From a virus, in the IMG/VR virus record IMGVR_UViG_3300043436_000972, positions 1-46,965 of that record: a stretch of DNA of 46,965 bases. One strand, written 5' to 3'. The position numbers were made by a program, and so were the translations under genes. Position 1 is the stretch's first letter, and every line of letters begins with the position of its first letter. This document shows, in pieces, positions 6,030 through 11,467 of this stretch. Under the pieces are notes generated by a model. It was given only the letters and a program-made list of their open reading frames with translations, was not told the DNA's origin and made no database searches.

Positions 6030-8099
6030 TTAAACGGAAGCATTGCCATCAACATCGGCAGGCACAGGGCTCTGACCCTGAATCAATGAGTTGAAGTCGT
6101 CGTCTTGCAGACGCCACACATCGTTGTCACGCACGTAGATCACATCCTCGTCACCGATCTGCTGATCGTTGCCGCTGTACGGGAACACACACAACTGCAA
6201 GCCGATCACCCTGAAGTATGTGAAGTACAGCCCGTGTCGGGTAGCGTAGGCACGTATACCAGCGCCATCCTCATGCGCTATCTCCATCCGATACTCGTGG
6301 TCACACCCGTGAGGGCGTCGGGTTGTAAAGGCAACAACAGGGGGCACAGTGTCAGTGCAAGTAACCTCGGCAGGGGCAGAGGGTTGCTTAGATGCACCAT
6401 GCACAGCACGCACGCCATACCACTTGACTAGCGCAGGGTACTGACCTGCCACAGTCTTGAGCCACTTGACGAACGATGTGCCGTTGAGATCACGCCACGA
6501 TGCGACACGGCAGAACATGACAGACGCATGAGTGAACTCGATCTGTGCAAGCAGACGTTCCTTCTTGAGCGAAGCACGGAAGATGCGAAGCTCGACAGTG
6601 TTGTACCTGCCGTTGTAGCTGTTGTCCATGCTAAGACCCAAGCGTATAGCCTCACGGCTACCGAGATTGCACAGGTTGACCATGCGATAGCGCTCACCCG
6701 ACTTGCCCTTGACAGCCTGCTTGGGGTTGACAAGGATGGACTGGTGCTCAGCGGCGCAGTAGCTACGGGCTTGGTCATCGACAGATGGATGGCGACCTGC
6801 AATCTTGCGAATGAAGTCGACATTGCCATTGCTGTTGATGAACATCAAGAACTTGCCAAGCGTCATCTGAGTGAACGCACGAGAGTCAATGTGTACGTGC
6901 ATACCGCACTTGCCTGTGTTCCATGCACGATAGGCTGGGTCAATGTCCCAAGTCTTGAACTTCTCGATGTGCGTGGCAAGACCATGCGGTGAAGTCACGA
7001 CCTCGAAGCCATTGGATGGAAGCGAGCCGTCACTCTTGATGATGCAGTATGAGGAACCGAGACGGCTACGCACAGACTCAGCGGCTGACTCGCTGTAGTC
7101 ATCACCCGAAGTCATCTCAAGCTCGATGCCCATCGTGAACTCACCGAAGTGAGACGACCTGATGCCTGACTCATTGCCAATAACATCGAGCACATTGGTT
7201 GAGTACGACATGATCGGTTGGTTGCGATCTTCATCATCGTCATCATCTTCGCCATCACGATCATACGAGTAGTACGCATCACGAGACTCAGAGTAGTAGC
7301 AGTCATCACGAGGCCAGTACTCGTTCTCATCCTCGCAGAACACAGCGTCATCATCGAAGCACGAGTCACACCATGTGTCGTTACGCACATCGTGCGTGTT
7401 CTCATCGCTTTCGTAGTGACCGCAGTCACAGTGCACAATGCCAAGACCGAAGTCCTCGAGAGCACAGAACGCGCTGTTGATATGCGTATCGAAGTCGTGA
7501 TAGCGATTGTCAAGCTCGTAGAACGCCTCACGCAGTGCATCGGAGTCGGCTGACGGATCATCTGCCTTGGCACGAGCAACCAAGTGACCGAACTCACGGA
7601 ACGCATTGCGTGCGGCAAGGAGTGTAGACGGAAGGTAGTAGTACCCGCCCTTGAACCTAGCGTGTGGCGAGATGGTTGCCACATTGCCTGTCTGCTTGGC
7701 TATGTACTTATCAACGATGACCTCGACACGCTGATTGATAAGACGGCGATCAACTGGGTGGATACGCGCATCTGAAGCACTGGCAGGCCGAAGCACAGCA
7801 CGCATCATCTGGTGGATATCGTAGCGGTCACTGGCGTACAGAAGCGCATCGGGAAACGACAGCGTCTCGACTGCATGAACAGGGCTCATGCGATAGTTAC
7901 TGCCATGAAACCAGATACCAAACTGAGCGTTATTGATGAGAGTGATAGGGTCAACACCACTGTCGGCACGCATCACATCAGTCATAACACGACGCCGACT
8001 GGCGTTGTACAAAGCGTACTTGTTGCTGAACGACACAAGCAGCATACCTGTGGTGCGGTCAACAGAATCAACCACAACGAACTTTGTAAATGTAAACAT
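6030..8099 (-). CDS. Amidoligase-like protein (COOH-NH2 ligase superfamily) with zinc-ribbon-like insert
   Basis: A 689-residue protein. Residues about 1-215 are a domain I do not recognise. Residues 224-267 hold a Cys cluster (HCDCGHY, then CDSC, then further Cys) suggesting a zinc-binding module. A run of Asp/Glu follows (about 284-291). Residues about 319-530 match the amidoligase_2 pattern: GIELEM (324-329), KSDGSL (355-360), FEVVTSP, CGMHVHID (398-405), YRMVNLCNL (471-479) and VELRIFR (502-508). These acidic, His and Arg residues correspond to the metal and ATP-binding core of glutamine-synthetase-like ligases that form amide bonds. The C-terminal 150 residues look like a small beta-rich domain. 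Its neighbour is a class II amidotransferase-fold protein. The substrate is unknown; the call rests on motifs. Confidence 0.8.
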   Translation of the reverse strand: MFTFTKFVVVDSVDRTTGMLLVSFSNKYALYNASRRRVMTDVMRADSGVDPITLINNAQFGIWFHGSNYRMSPVHAVETLSFPDALLYASDRYDIHQMMRAVLRPASASDARIHPVDRRLINQRVEVIVDKYIAKQTGNVATISPHARFKGGYYYLPSTLLAARNAFREFGHLVARAKADDPSADSDALREAFYELDNRYHDFDTHINSAFCALEDFGLGIVHCDCGHYESDENTHDVRNDTWCDSCFDDDAVFCEDENEYWPRDDCYYSESRDAYYSYDRDGEDDDDDEDRNQPIMSYSTNVLDVIGNESGIRSSHFGEFTMGIELEMTSGDDYSESAAESVRSRLGSSYCIIKSDGSLPSNGFEVVTSPHGLATHIEKFKTWDIDPAYRAWNTGKCGMHVHIDSRAFTQMTLGKFLMFINSNGNVDFIRKIAGRHPSVDDQARSYCAAEHQSILVNPKQAVKGKSGERYRMVNLCNLGSREAIRLGLSMDNSYNGRYNTVELRIFRASLKKERLLAQIEFTHASVMFCRVASWRDLNGTSFVKWLKTVAGQYPALVKWYGVRAVHGASKQPSAPAEVTCTDTVPPVVAFTTRRPHGCDHEYRMEIAHEDGAGIRAYATRHGLYFTYFRVIGLQLCVFPYSGNDQQIGDEDVIYVRDNDVWRLQDDDFNSLIQGQSPVPADVDGNASV

Positions 8100-8117
8100 A
8101 TACTTCTCCTTGAGTTA

Positions 8118-8155
8118 TAAAAAAATAAATACACATCGGGGACATGGTGTCCCCG
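8118..8155 (-). terminator. Hairpin terminator upstream of the amidoligase gene
   Basis: CGGGGACA/TGTCCCCG stem (8137-8144 with 8148-8155, loop TGG) followed leftward by GATGTGTATTTATTTTTTT. It is a member of the six-copy hairpin family. It lies between the gene ending at 8189 and the amidoligase start at 8099, in what would be the amidoligase leader. Confidence 0.6.
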
Positions 8156-8188
8156 TTGAACTAACACACTAACGAACACGCCTGTTGC

Positions 8189-8428
8189 TCAGGCGAGGGC
8201 TACCTCCTCTTCACTAATTACATCGAACGAATACACCTCGAAGGTGTGGTGCTCACCCACGATCGGATCACCAGAGGTGAACACAAAGAACAAATCGTCA
8301 TGCTTGCGTAACACCTCATCACGCATCGAGTCTGATAACTCAGCGGGCAGGACAATACAGTCTGCTTTGAACGCATTGTTGAACGGCTGTTTGTATGTGC
8401 CGAACACACGGATTTTTACTACTCTCAT
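8189..8428 (-). CDS. Hypothetical protein, 79 aa
   Basis: Starting at the ATG at 8428 (CAGGAG upstream, 1 bp after the previous stop), this encodes 79 residues beginning MRVVKIRVFGTYKQPF. It is strand-rich with an acidic tail (ISEEEVALA). A longer frame to 8479 lacks an initiation signal and overlaps the neighbour. The first residues resemble a compact beta protein. Family unknown. It precedes the amidoligase gene and is likely cotranscribed with it. Confidence 0.6.
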   Translation of the reverse strand: MRVVKIRVFGTYKQPFNNAFKADCIVLPAELSDSMRDEVLRKHDDLFFVFTSGDPIVGEHHTFEVYSFDVISEEEVALA

Positions 8429-8429
8429 T

Positions 8430-8654
8430 TCACTTACTCCTGTTGTTGATTGCTTCGAGCGCCTCGTCAGCACACGCACGCCATGCGGCCTCGCTGATGA
8501 AGCTTTGGTTAGACCAAGGCGGTGAGACTTTGGTTTGTTCTGAGTACTTGGATATCGCCTCGATGATGAACGCCTGCATGAGAGCGCCTTGCTGTGAGTG
8601 CGACATCAGATCGTTGATGAGTTGCACGTTTGTTTTGTGTTTGACTTTGGTCAT
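8430..8654 (-). CDS. Conserved small phage protein (KHKTNVQLINDLM motif), 74 aa
   Basis: A 74-residue helical protein starting MTKVKHKTNVQLINDLM, with QGALMQAFIIEAI next and ACADEALEAIN near the end. This arrangement is frequent among small hypothetical proteins of phages of Proteobacteria, where it often ends in an AW-x-ACA-E motif. The role is unknown. The initiation context (AAGGAGAAATCAAATG) is the same repeated cassette found at 4074. Confidence 0.72.
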   Translation of the reverse strand: MTKVKHKTNVQLINDLMSHSQQGALMQAFIIEAISKYSEQTKVSPPWSNQSFISEAAWRACADEALEAINNRSK

Positions 8655-8725
8655 TTGATTTCTCCTTGAATTTACCTAGGCAGTATGAGGATGGTGCGCG
8701 GCATTGCCCAAGCGCCGACACCAAT

Positions 8726-8742
8726 GGGGACAAACTGTCCCC
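8726..8742. repeat. GGGGACA-N3-TGTCCCC hairpin, copy 3
   Basis: A perfect 17-bp dyad with spacer AAC. Unlike the copies at 5997 and 8138, it is not followed by a T-tract on either strand, so a simple terminator role is doubtful here. It lies between the genes ending at 8795 and starting at 8654. Confidence 0.7.
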
Positions 8743-8748
8743 GTTGCA

Positions 8749-8770
8749 GGGAATTCCCATGGGAATTCCC
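8749..8770. repeat. 22-bp perfect palindrome made of two GGGAATTCCC units
   Basis: Two copies of the 10-bp palindrome GGGAATTCCC are separated by AT, so the whole 22 bp is also a perfect palindrome centred on CATG. It lies 6 bp from the hairpin at 8726-8742 and upstream of the gene starting at 8654. It is well placed to be an operator for a dimeric or tetrameric regulator. Confidence 0.65.
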
Positions 8771-8794
8771 CCGAAACAAAGCTGACACTGGTCG

Positions 8795-9481
8795 TCAGAG
8801 CACACCTGCCCATGTAGCAGGGATGTGTTCGTTGGTTGACAACCTCACAATAATCTTCATTGCCTCCTTCATTTTGGTTAGTGTGTTTGTCTGCGCCTCT
8901 GTTGGGTGCAGGGTGTTCTTTCTTTCGAGCGTCTCGATTTCTTTTTGCGTGCGCCTGAGCAGGCGTTCCTTTGCCTTGGCGTTCTGCTCGGGTGTGGATA
9001 GGCGTTGGAAGGGCACCTTTCGCTTGGCTCGTAGCTTTGGGGGTAGTTGTTCGAACATCAACGCTATGCGCTCTTTAATCTTCTCGGGAATCCAATCAGT
9101 CCAATGCTCGCCGTTGTTGGGCAAGGCTTTCTCAAGCGCCAGTTGTATGGGCGTAGCCTCAAGCGCTTTCATTGGCTTGGCAAAGCGCGTCAATAATGTC
9201 TCCATCACCAAGATGTACGCATCGAACGCAAGCACACGATCCTCGTCATCAAGGTCATATGCACGCCCAACCTTGGCATTATTGAGTTCGTAGCGTAGCG
9301 GTTTGAGTAGCTTGTCCCACTCAGCCTTGCGCTGAGTTCGCGTTATCTTGTCGACACGCTGTGATTCTTTGAGTTGGGCTACTTCATTTTTTATTCTGAC
9401 CATATCTGTGGGGTGTATGCGCTCCTTCAATAATCTTTGATGGAGGGCGTTGGGTGTGAGTGCAATGTAGGATTTGTGCAT
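8795..9481 (-). CDS. Hypothetical helical protein, about 229 aa, start uncertain
   Basis: From the ATG at 9481 this gives a highly charged, helical protein (MHKSYIALTPNALHQRLL at the start; repeated Lys/Arg/Glu stretches; a C-terminal coiled-coil-like region rich in KAKERLLRRTQKEIETLERK). There is no good ribosome binding site at 9481. The open frame continues to 9844, with a GAAGG before an ATG there, but the added 120 residues come from an AT-rich repeat region and look non-coding. Possibly a nucleic-acid-binding or replication-associated protein, given its place next to the repeat region; this is inference. Confidence 0.55.
   Translation of the reverse strand: MHKSYIALTPNALHQRLLKERIHPTDMVRIKNEVAQLKESQRVDKITRTQRKAEWDKLLKPLRYELNNAKVGRAYDLDDEDRVLAFDAYILVMETLLTRFAKPMKALEATPIQLALEKALPNNGEHWTDWIPEKIKERIALMFEQLPPKLRAKRKVPFQRLSTPEQNAKAKERLLRRTQKEIETLERKNTLHPTEAQTNTLTKMKEAMKIIVRLSTNEHIPATWAGVL
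9424..9436 (+). repeat. CCTTCAATAATCT repeat, copy inside the gene at 8795-9481
   Basis: An exact copy of the 13-bp motif also present (either strand) at 9483-9495, 9657-9669 and 9852-9864. Here it lies inside coding sequence. Confidence 0.7.
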
Positions 9482-9482
9482 G

Positions 9483-9549
9483 AGATTATTGAAGGTTAGG
9501 GGTTGAGTGAAGTACAGATGGCGAAGACTAAAAAAATCCGCCACTTGTC
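9483..9549 (+). repeat. 67-bp inverted repeat, left arm
   Basis: It begins AGATTATTGAAGGT and continues, after 16 dissimilar bases, with TACAGATGGCG-AGACTAAAAA and then GCCACTT. Both conserved blocks are shared with the right arm at equal spacing. Confidence 0.75.
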
Positions 9550-9656
9550 GTGCCATGCGGGAGACCGCATGAACACTAGTATACCGCGCAAATGTGGCAA
9601 GGTATCTATCTTTTTTCCAGACGACTAACGCCAAAGTAAAAAAGAGAAAGCTTGCA

Positions 9657-9669
9657 AGATTATTGAAGG
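9657..9669 (+). repeat. AGATTATTGAAGG, central copy
   Basis: An exact 13-bp match to the first block of the 67-bp arms, in the same orientation as the left arm. The second block is absent here. Confidence 0.65.
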
Positions 9670-9797
9670 TGGCTCGCTCAGAAAAATATACACACCCCCC
9701 CAGAAATACTTCTATATATATACATATATATAAAAAGATAGATAGATAGCCAGAAATTTCGGGAACGCCCATATTTACTGGGCGTTTGGGGTGGTTT

Positions 9798-9864
9798 GAG
9801 AAGTGGCAAAACTTTTTAGTCTCCGCCATCTGTATTTTAGGCATATGCTGACCTTCAATAATCT
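9798..9864 (-). repeat. 67-bp inverted repeat, right arm
   Basis: The reverse complement reads AGATTATTGAAGGT, 16 dissimilar bases, then TACAGATGGCG-AGACTAAAAA and GCCACTT, matching the left arm at the same spacing. The arms enclose about 248 bp. Confidence 0.75.
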
Positions 9865-9879
9865 CAGATTAAAGAGAAT

Positions 9880-9896
9880 GGGGACAAATTGTCCCC
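9880..9896. repeat. GGGGACA-N3-TGTCCCC hairpin, copy 4
   Basis: A perfect dyad with spacer AAT, 6 bp downstream of the gene ending at 9902. The leftward sequence after it (ATTCTCTTTAATC) is only weakly T-rich. Confidence 0.7.
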
Positions 9897-9901
9897 GTTT
9901 A

Positions 9902-10111
9902 TTAGAACAAATCAAGTTGATGCATCCCGTTCTTCCATTGATCGTATGCACGCTGTGTCTCGAAGACCATGCCACGCAGATGCAATGCGCCCTTGCGGAA
10001 CACATGAACCTGATGCTGCGAGCCGTAGCTGATGGTTTGCATATGGTAGTCACGCCCACGGATGGTGATGATGCCTACTTCTTTGGTGATGGGTTGGATG
10101 AGGTTACGCAT
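9902..10111 (-). CDS. Hypothetical protein, 69 aa
   Basis: Starting at the ATG at 10111 (AGGAG 7 nt upstream, overlapping the preceding stop as TAATG), this gives 69 residues beginning MRNLIQPITKEVGIITIRG. The pattern is strand-rich, then QHQVHVFRKGALHLRGMVF and a short acidic-aromatic end (GMHQLDLF). A longer frame up to 10258 is His-rich, has no start signal and overlaps the small membrane gene, so I reject it. Function unknown. Confidence 0.62.
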   Translation of the reverse strand: MRNLIQPITKEVGIITIRGRDYHMQTISYGSQHQVHVFRKGALHLRGMVFETQRAYDQWKNGMHQLDLF

Positions 10112-10290
10112 TACTGTTCTCCTGTGATGATGAGCATGAGTTGAGTGCCGAACAAGAACGATCCGAAAAGCGTGAGCAATGCCCACAATGGGGCAACGCC
10201 GTACTCGTTCATGCCCCAAAAGCCCACGATGATGGATGTGACAAGGGTGATAGCGCACACGATGTGCGAGATTACTGTGAAGGGTTTCAT
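10111..10290 (-). CDS. Small two-span membrane protein, 59 aa
   Basis: A 59-residue ORF with two hydrophobic segments: VISHIVCAITLVTSIIVGF (about 6-24) and APLWALLTLFGSFLFG (about 33-48), joined by a short polar turn. AAGGAGAACCCC precedes the ATG. The stop overlaps the next start (TAATG). The hairpin-like topology suits a small inner membrane protein of phage early regions. It could be holin-like, but is far from the lysis genes and probably early, so I do not call it a holin. Confidence 0.62.
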   Translation of the reverse strand: MKPFTVISHIVCAITLVTSIIVGFWGMNEYGVAPLWALLTLFGSFLFGTQLMLIITGEQ

Positions 10291-10300
10291 GGGGTTCTCC

Positions 10301-10495
10301 TTAGATTGAGTTGATGTGTTGGGCGAAGCATTGCTCTACATAGCGGTAGTCCTCAGCGCTGAGCGTGAGTGAGAGTGAGTGAAGCCACTCGATGGCTTCT
10401 TCGTAGATTTCCATGGGTGCAAGCCACAGGTTTAAGACCATGAGTATGGTCAGGTCAGCATCTTGTGTGAATTGTGTGGGGGAGGGTAAGTTCAT
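10301..10495 (-). CDS. Hypothetical protein, 64 aa
   Basis: A 64-residue acidic helical protein (MNLPSPTQFTQDADLTILM at the start, then APMEIYEEAIEWLHSLS and DYRYVEQCFAQHI). TAGGAG lies upstream of the ATG. The three genes from 10495 to 9902 have short gaps and are probably one operon. Family not recognised. Confidence 0.6.
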   Translation of the reverse strand: MNLPSPTQFTQDADLTILMVLNLWLAPMEIYEEAIEWLHSLSLTLSAEDYRYVEQCFAQHINSI

Positions 10496-10528
10496 GATTA
10501 ACTCCTAGGTTGGACAAAGAATGAAACA

Positions 10529-10582
10529 GCGGGCAAGCCTCACGCTTGCACCGCCATGAAAGAATGGGGACAACTTGTCCCC
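10529..10582. repeat. Paired hairpins, including GGGGACA-N3-TGTCCCC copy 5
   Basis: Two stems lie in the gap after the gene ending at 10590. One is GCGG-GCAAGC/GCTTGC-A-CCGC (10529-10554). The other is a family hairpin, GGGGACA/TGTCCCC (10566-10582, loop ACT), followed leftward by ATTCTTTC. Together they could form a leftward terminator of moderate strength. Confidence 0.6.
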
Positions 10583-10589
10583 GTTGAGA

Positions 10590-11015
10590 TTATTGAAAAG
10601 AAACAGAAGCACGCAACTGAGCAATGAACTCGTTGAACTGAGCCTGAGTCAAGCCTGAGTCAATAATCTTCTTGGTTGTACCGCTAACCAAACCACGGGG
10701 CAACACGACAGGCTCGCTTGCACCTGATGATGCAGGCAATTGCTTGCCCTTGATGTCACTCAATAATCTCGTCACAGCACGCTTGGCGTTCTCGTAGTTT
10801 GCATGGGTGTTGTCCATAACCTTTGTACCCTTTGCCTTGCCCTTGCCGTCAACGAGTGGCACAGCGTACTTAGGCTTGCTCGCCACAATGGGCAGGATCA
10901 CAACACGCACTTGCTCGTGCGTCATGTCCTTAGCATCCTTGCGTGCCTTGATGATGCACTCGTCATACATTGCGGCGTGATCGAGTGCGAGAGAGATGTG
11001 AGTAGATAAAGCCAT
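10590..11015 (-). CDS. First leftward gene, hypothetical protein, 141 aa
   Basis: Starting at the ATG at 11015 (CAAGGAG upstream), this gives 141 residues beginning MALSTHISLALDHAAMYDE. It has a helical N-terminus, a middle block DMTHEQVRVVILPIVASKPKY and a basic GKGKAKG, then NYENAKRAVTRLLSDIKG and a C-terminal helix with LTQAQFNEFIAQLRA. A frame to 11231 is not supported by a start signal. It is the first gene of the leftward block, immediately after the control region, so it may be strongly and early expressed. Basic and helical, it might bind nucleic acid; that is inference. Confidence 0.65.
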   Translation of the reverse strand: MALSTHISLALDHAAMYDECIIKARKDAKDMTHEQVRVVILPIVASKPKYAVPLVDGKGKAKGTKVMDNTHANYENAKRAVTRLLSDIKGKQLPASSGASEPVVLPRGLVSGTTKKIIDSGLTQAQFNEFIAQLRASVSFQ

Positions 11016-11044
11016 TTTGATTCTCCTTGAGAAAGATAAAGAAC

Positions 11045-11061
11045 GGGGACACCTTGTCCCC
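11045..11061. repeat. GGGGACA-N3-TGTCCCC hairpin, copy 6
   Basis: A perfect dyad with spacer CCT. It lies 30 bp upstream of the first leftward gene, so it would sit in that gene's leader; no gene ends before it. This argues that the family is not only a set of terminators. Confidence 0.7.
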
Positions 11062-11157
11062 AATCGGCTAGAGAACCATTCCCTAACCGATACCTCTAGT
11101 TTACGAAGGGGTGCAAAATGGGGGTGTTTCGGGGGTTCGGTTTTGGCGTGGTGTTGA

Positions 11158-11180
11158 CCCCACCCATCCCCCAGCCCCCC
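11158..11180 (-). other. Canonical G-quadruplex motif
   Basis: On the minus strand, four G-runs of 6, 5, 3 and 4 are separated by loops of 2, 2 and 1 nt within 23 nt, satisfying the usual four-tract rule with very short loops. Confidence 0.6.
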
Positions 11181-11249
11181 TAATTGGGGTCGCCGATAAT
11201 CCTGCGTATAAACACTGTTTCGCACCCGCAAATCAAATTTTTAAAATTC

Positions 11250-11277
11250 TTGACCCCCACCCCCTCAACTAGATACT
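11250..11277 (+). promoter_or_regulatory. Putative rightward promoter for the packaging/structural block
   Basis: TTGACC (11250-11255) and GATACT (11272-11277), 16 nt apart, resemble a sigma70-type promoter reading toward the terminase genes. The spacing and -10 are slightly off consensus. It is the best candidate in the divergent region. Confidence 0.4.
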
Positions 11278-11301
11278 TAAATTCCCAGACCTGATACTTA
11301 A
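11272..11301 (+). repeat. Paired GATACTTAA direct repeats
   Basis: Two exact 9-bp copies, 11272-11280 and 11293-11301, lie 21 bp apart, about two helical turns. The first overlaps the putative -10 element. Suggestive of an operator. Confidence 0.5.
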
Positions 11302-11362
11302 CACCCCCACCCCACTATAAAAATTTTGAAAGACTCATGTCAAACGTTGGACACGGCACAAT

Positions 11363-11392
11363 AAAAAAGAGCCCCGGGGGTTAGCCGGGGCT
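11363..11392 (-). terminator. Minus-strand terminator in the divergent region
   Basis: AGCCCCGG/CCGGGGCT (11370-11377 with 11385-11392, 7-nt loop) is followed leftward by CTTTTTTATT. It is oriented to stop transcription moving leftward out of the structural block. On the plus strand the same hairpin would sit in the leader of the first rightward gene. Confidence 0.65.
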
Positions 11393-11422
11393 TCAAGGAG
11401 GACTAATCCTCAAGGAGAAGCA

Positions 11423-11467
11423 ATGATGAAGAAACTTGCACCACTGCCGAAAAGAAGTGTACACTAA
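11423..11467 (+). CDS. Minigene or true start of the small terminase, 14 codons
   Basis: The best initiation site in the region (CAAGGAGAAGCAATG) opens a 14-codon frame, MMKKLAPLPKRSVH, ending at TAA 11465-11467. It overlaps the small terminase frame by 11 bp at its GTG 11457. It may be a leader peptide coupled to the terminase, or the real N-terminus separated from the gene by a frameshift. Confidence 0.4.
   Translation: MMKKLAPLPKRSVH

Larger units (their letters stand above)
9482..9901. other. Non-coding repeat region, candidate origin or control region
   Basis: This 420-bp stretch holds no convincing gene. It contains a 67-bp imperfect inverted repeat (9483-9549 and 9798-9864) and a further copy of the shared 13-bp motif at 9657-9669. 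Between them lie a small hairpin (ATGCGG/CCGCAT, 9555-9570), a C7 run, a TATATA-rich tract (about 9713-9731) with GATA repeats, and a hairpin AACGCCC/GGGCGTT (9764-9770 with 9780-9786). Iteron-like repeats beside an AT-rich segment are typical of theta-type origins, but could equally be a regulatory region. Confidence 0.6.
11016..11422. other. Divergent intergenic control region
   Basis: About 400 bp with no gene. From left to right it holds a family hairpin (11045-11061), G-runs on both strands, a canonical G-quadruplex motif (11158-11180, minus strand), an AT-rich segment (11230-11249), a rightward sigma70-like promoter, two GATACTTAA repeats, a minus-strand terminator hairpin and a leader with two AAGGAG motifs. 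It separates the leftward and rightward gene blocks. Confidence 0.75.

Noticed and set aside
7112-7684. Minus-strand frame of 190 aa overlapping the amidoligase gene
   Set aside because: It is out of frame with the amidoligase motifs and full of low-complexity Thr/Arg/Met/Ser; it arises from the Asp/Tyr codon composition.
9482-9844. Extension of the gene at 8795 to an ATG at 9844 (349 aa)
   Set aside because: The added residues come from the inverted-repeat and TATATA region, contain FNNL copies from the repeats, and look like chance coding. I kept the shorter form with low start confidence.
9902-10258. 118-aa version of the gene at 9902 (His-rich N-terminus)
   Set aside because: No start signal, and the added region overlaps a better-supported two-span membrane gene in another frame.
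11016-11231. 213-aa version of the first leftward gene
   Set aside because: The extension runs through the hairpin and G-rich control region and lacks an initiation site; ATG 11015 has a strong one.
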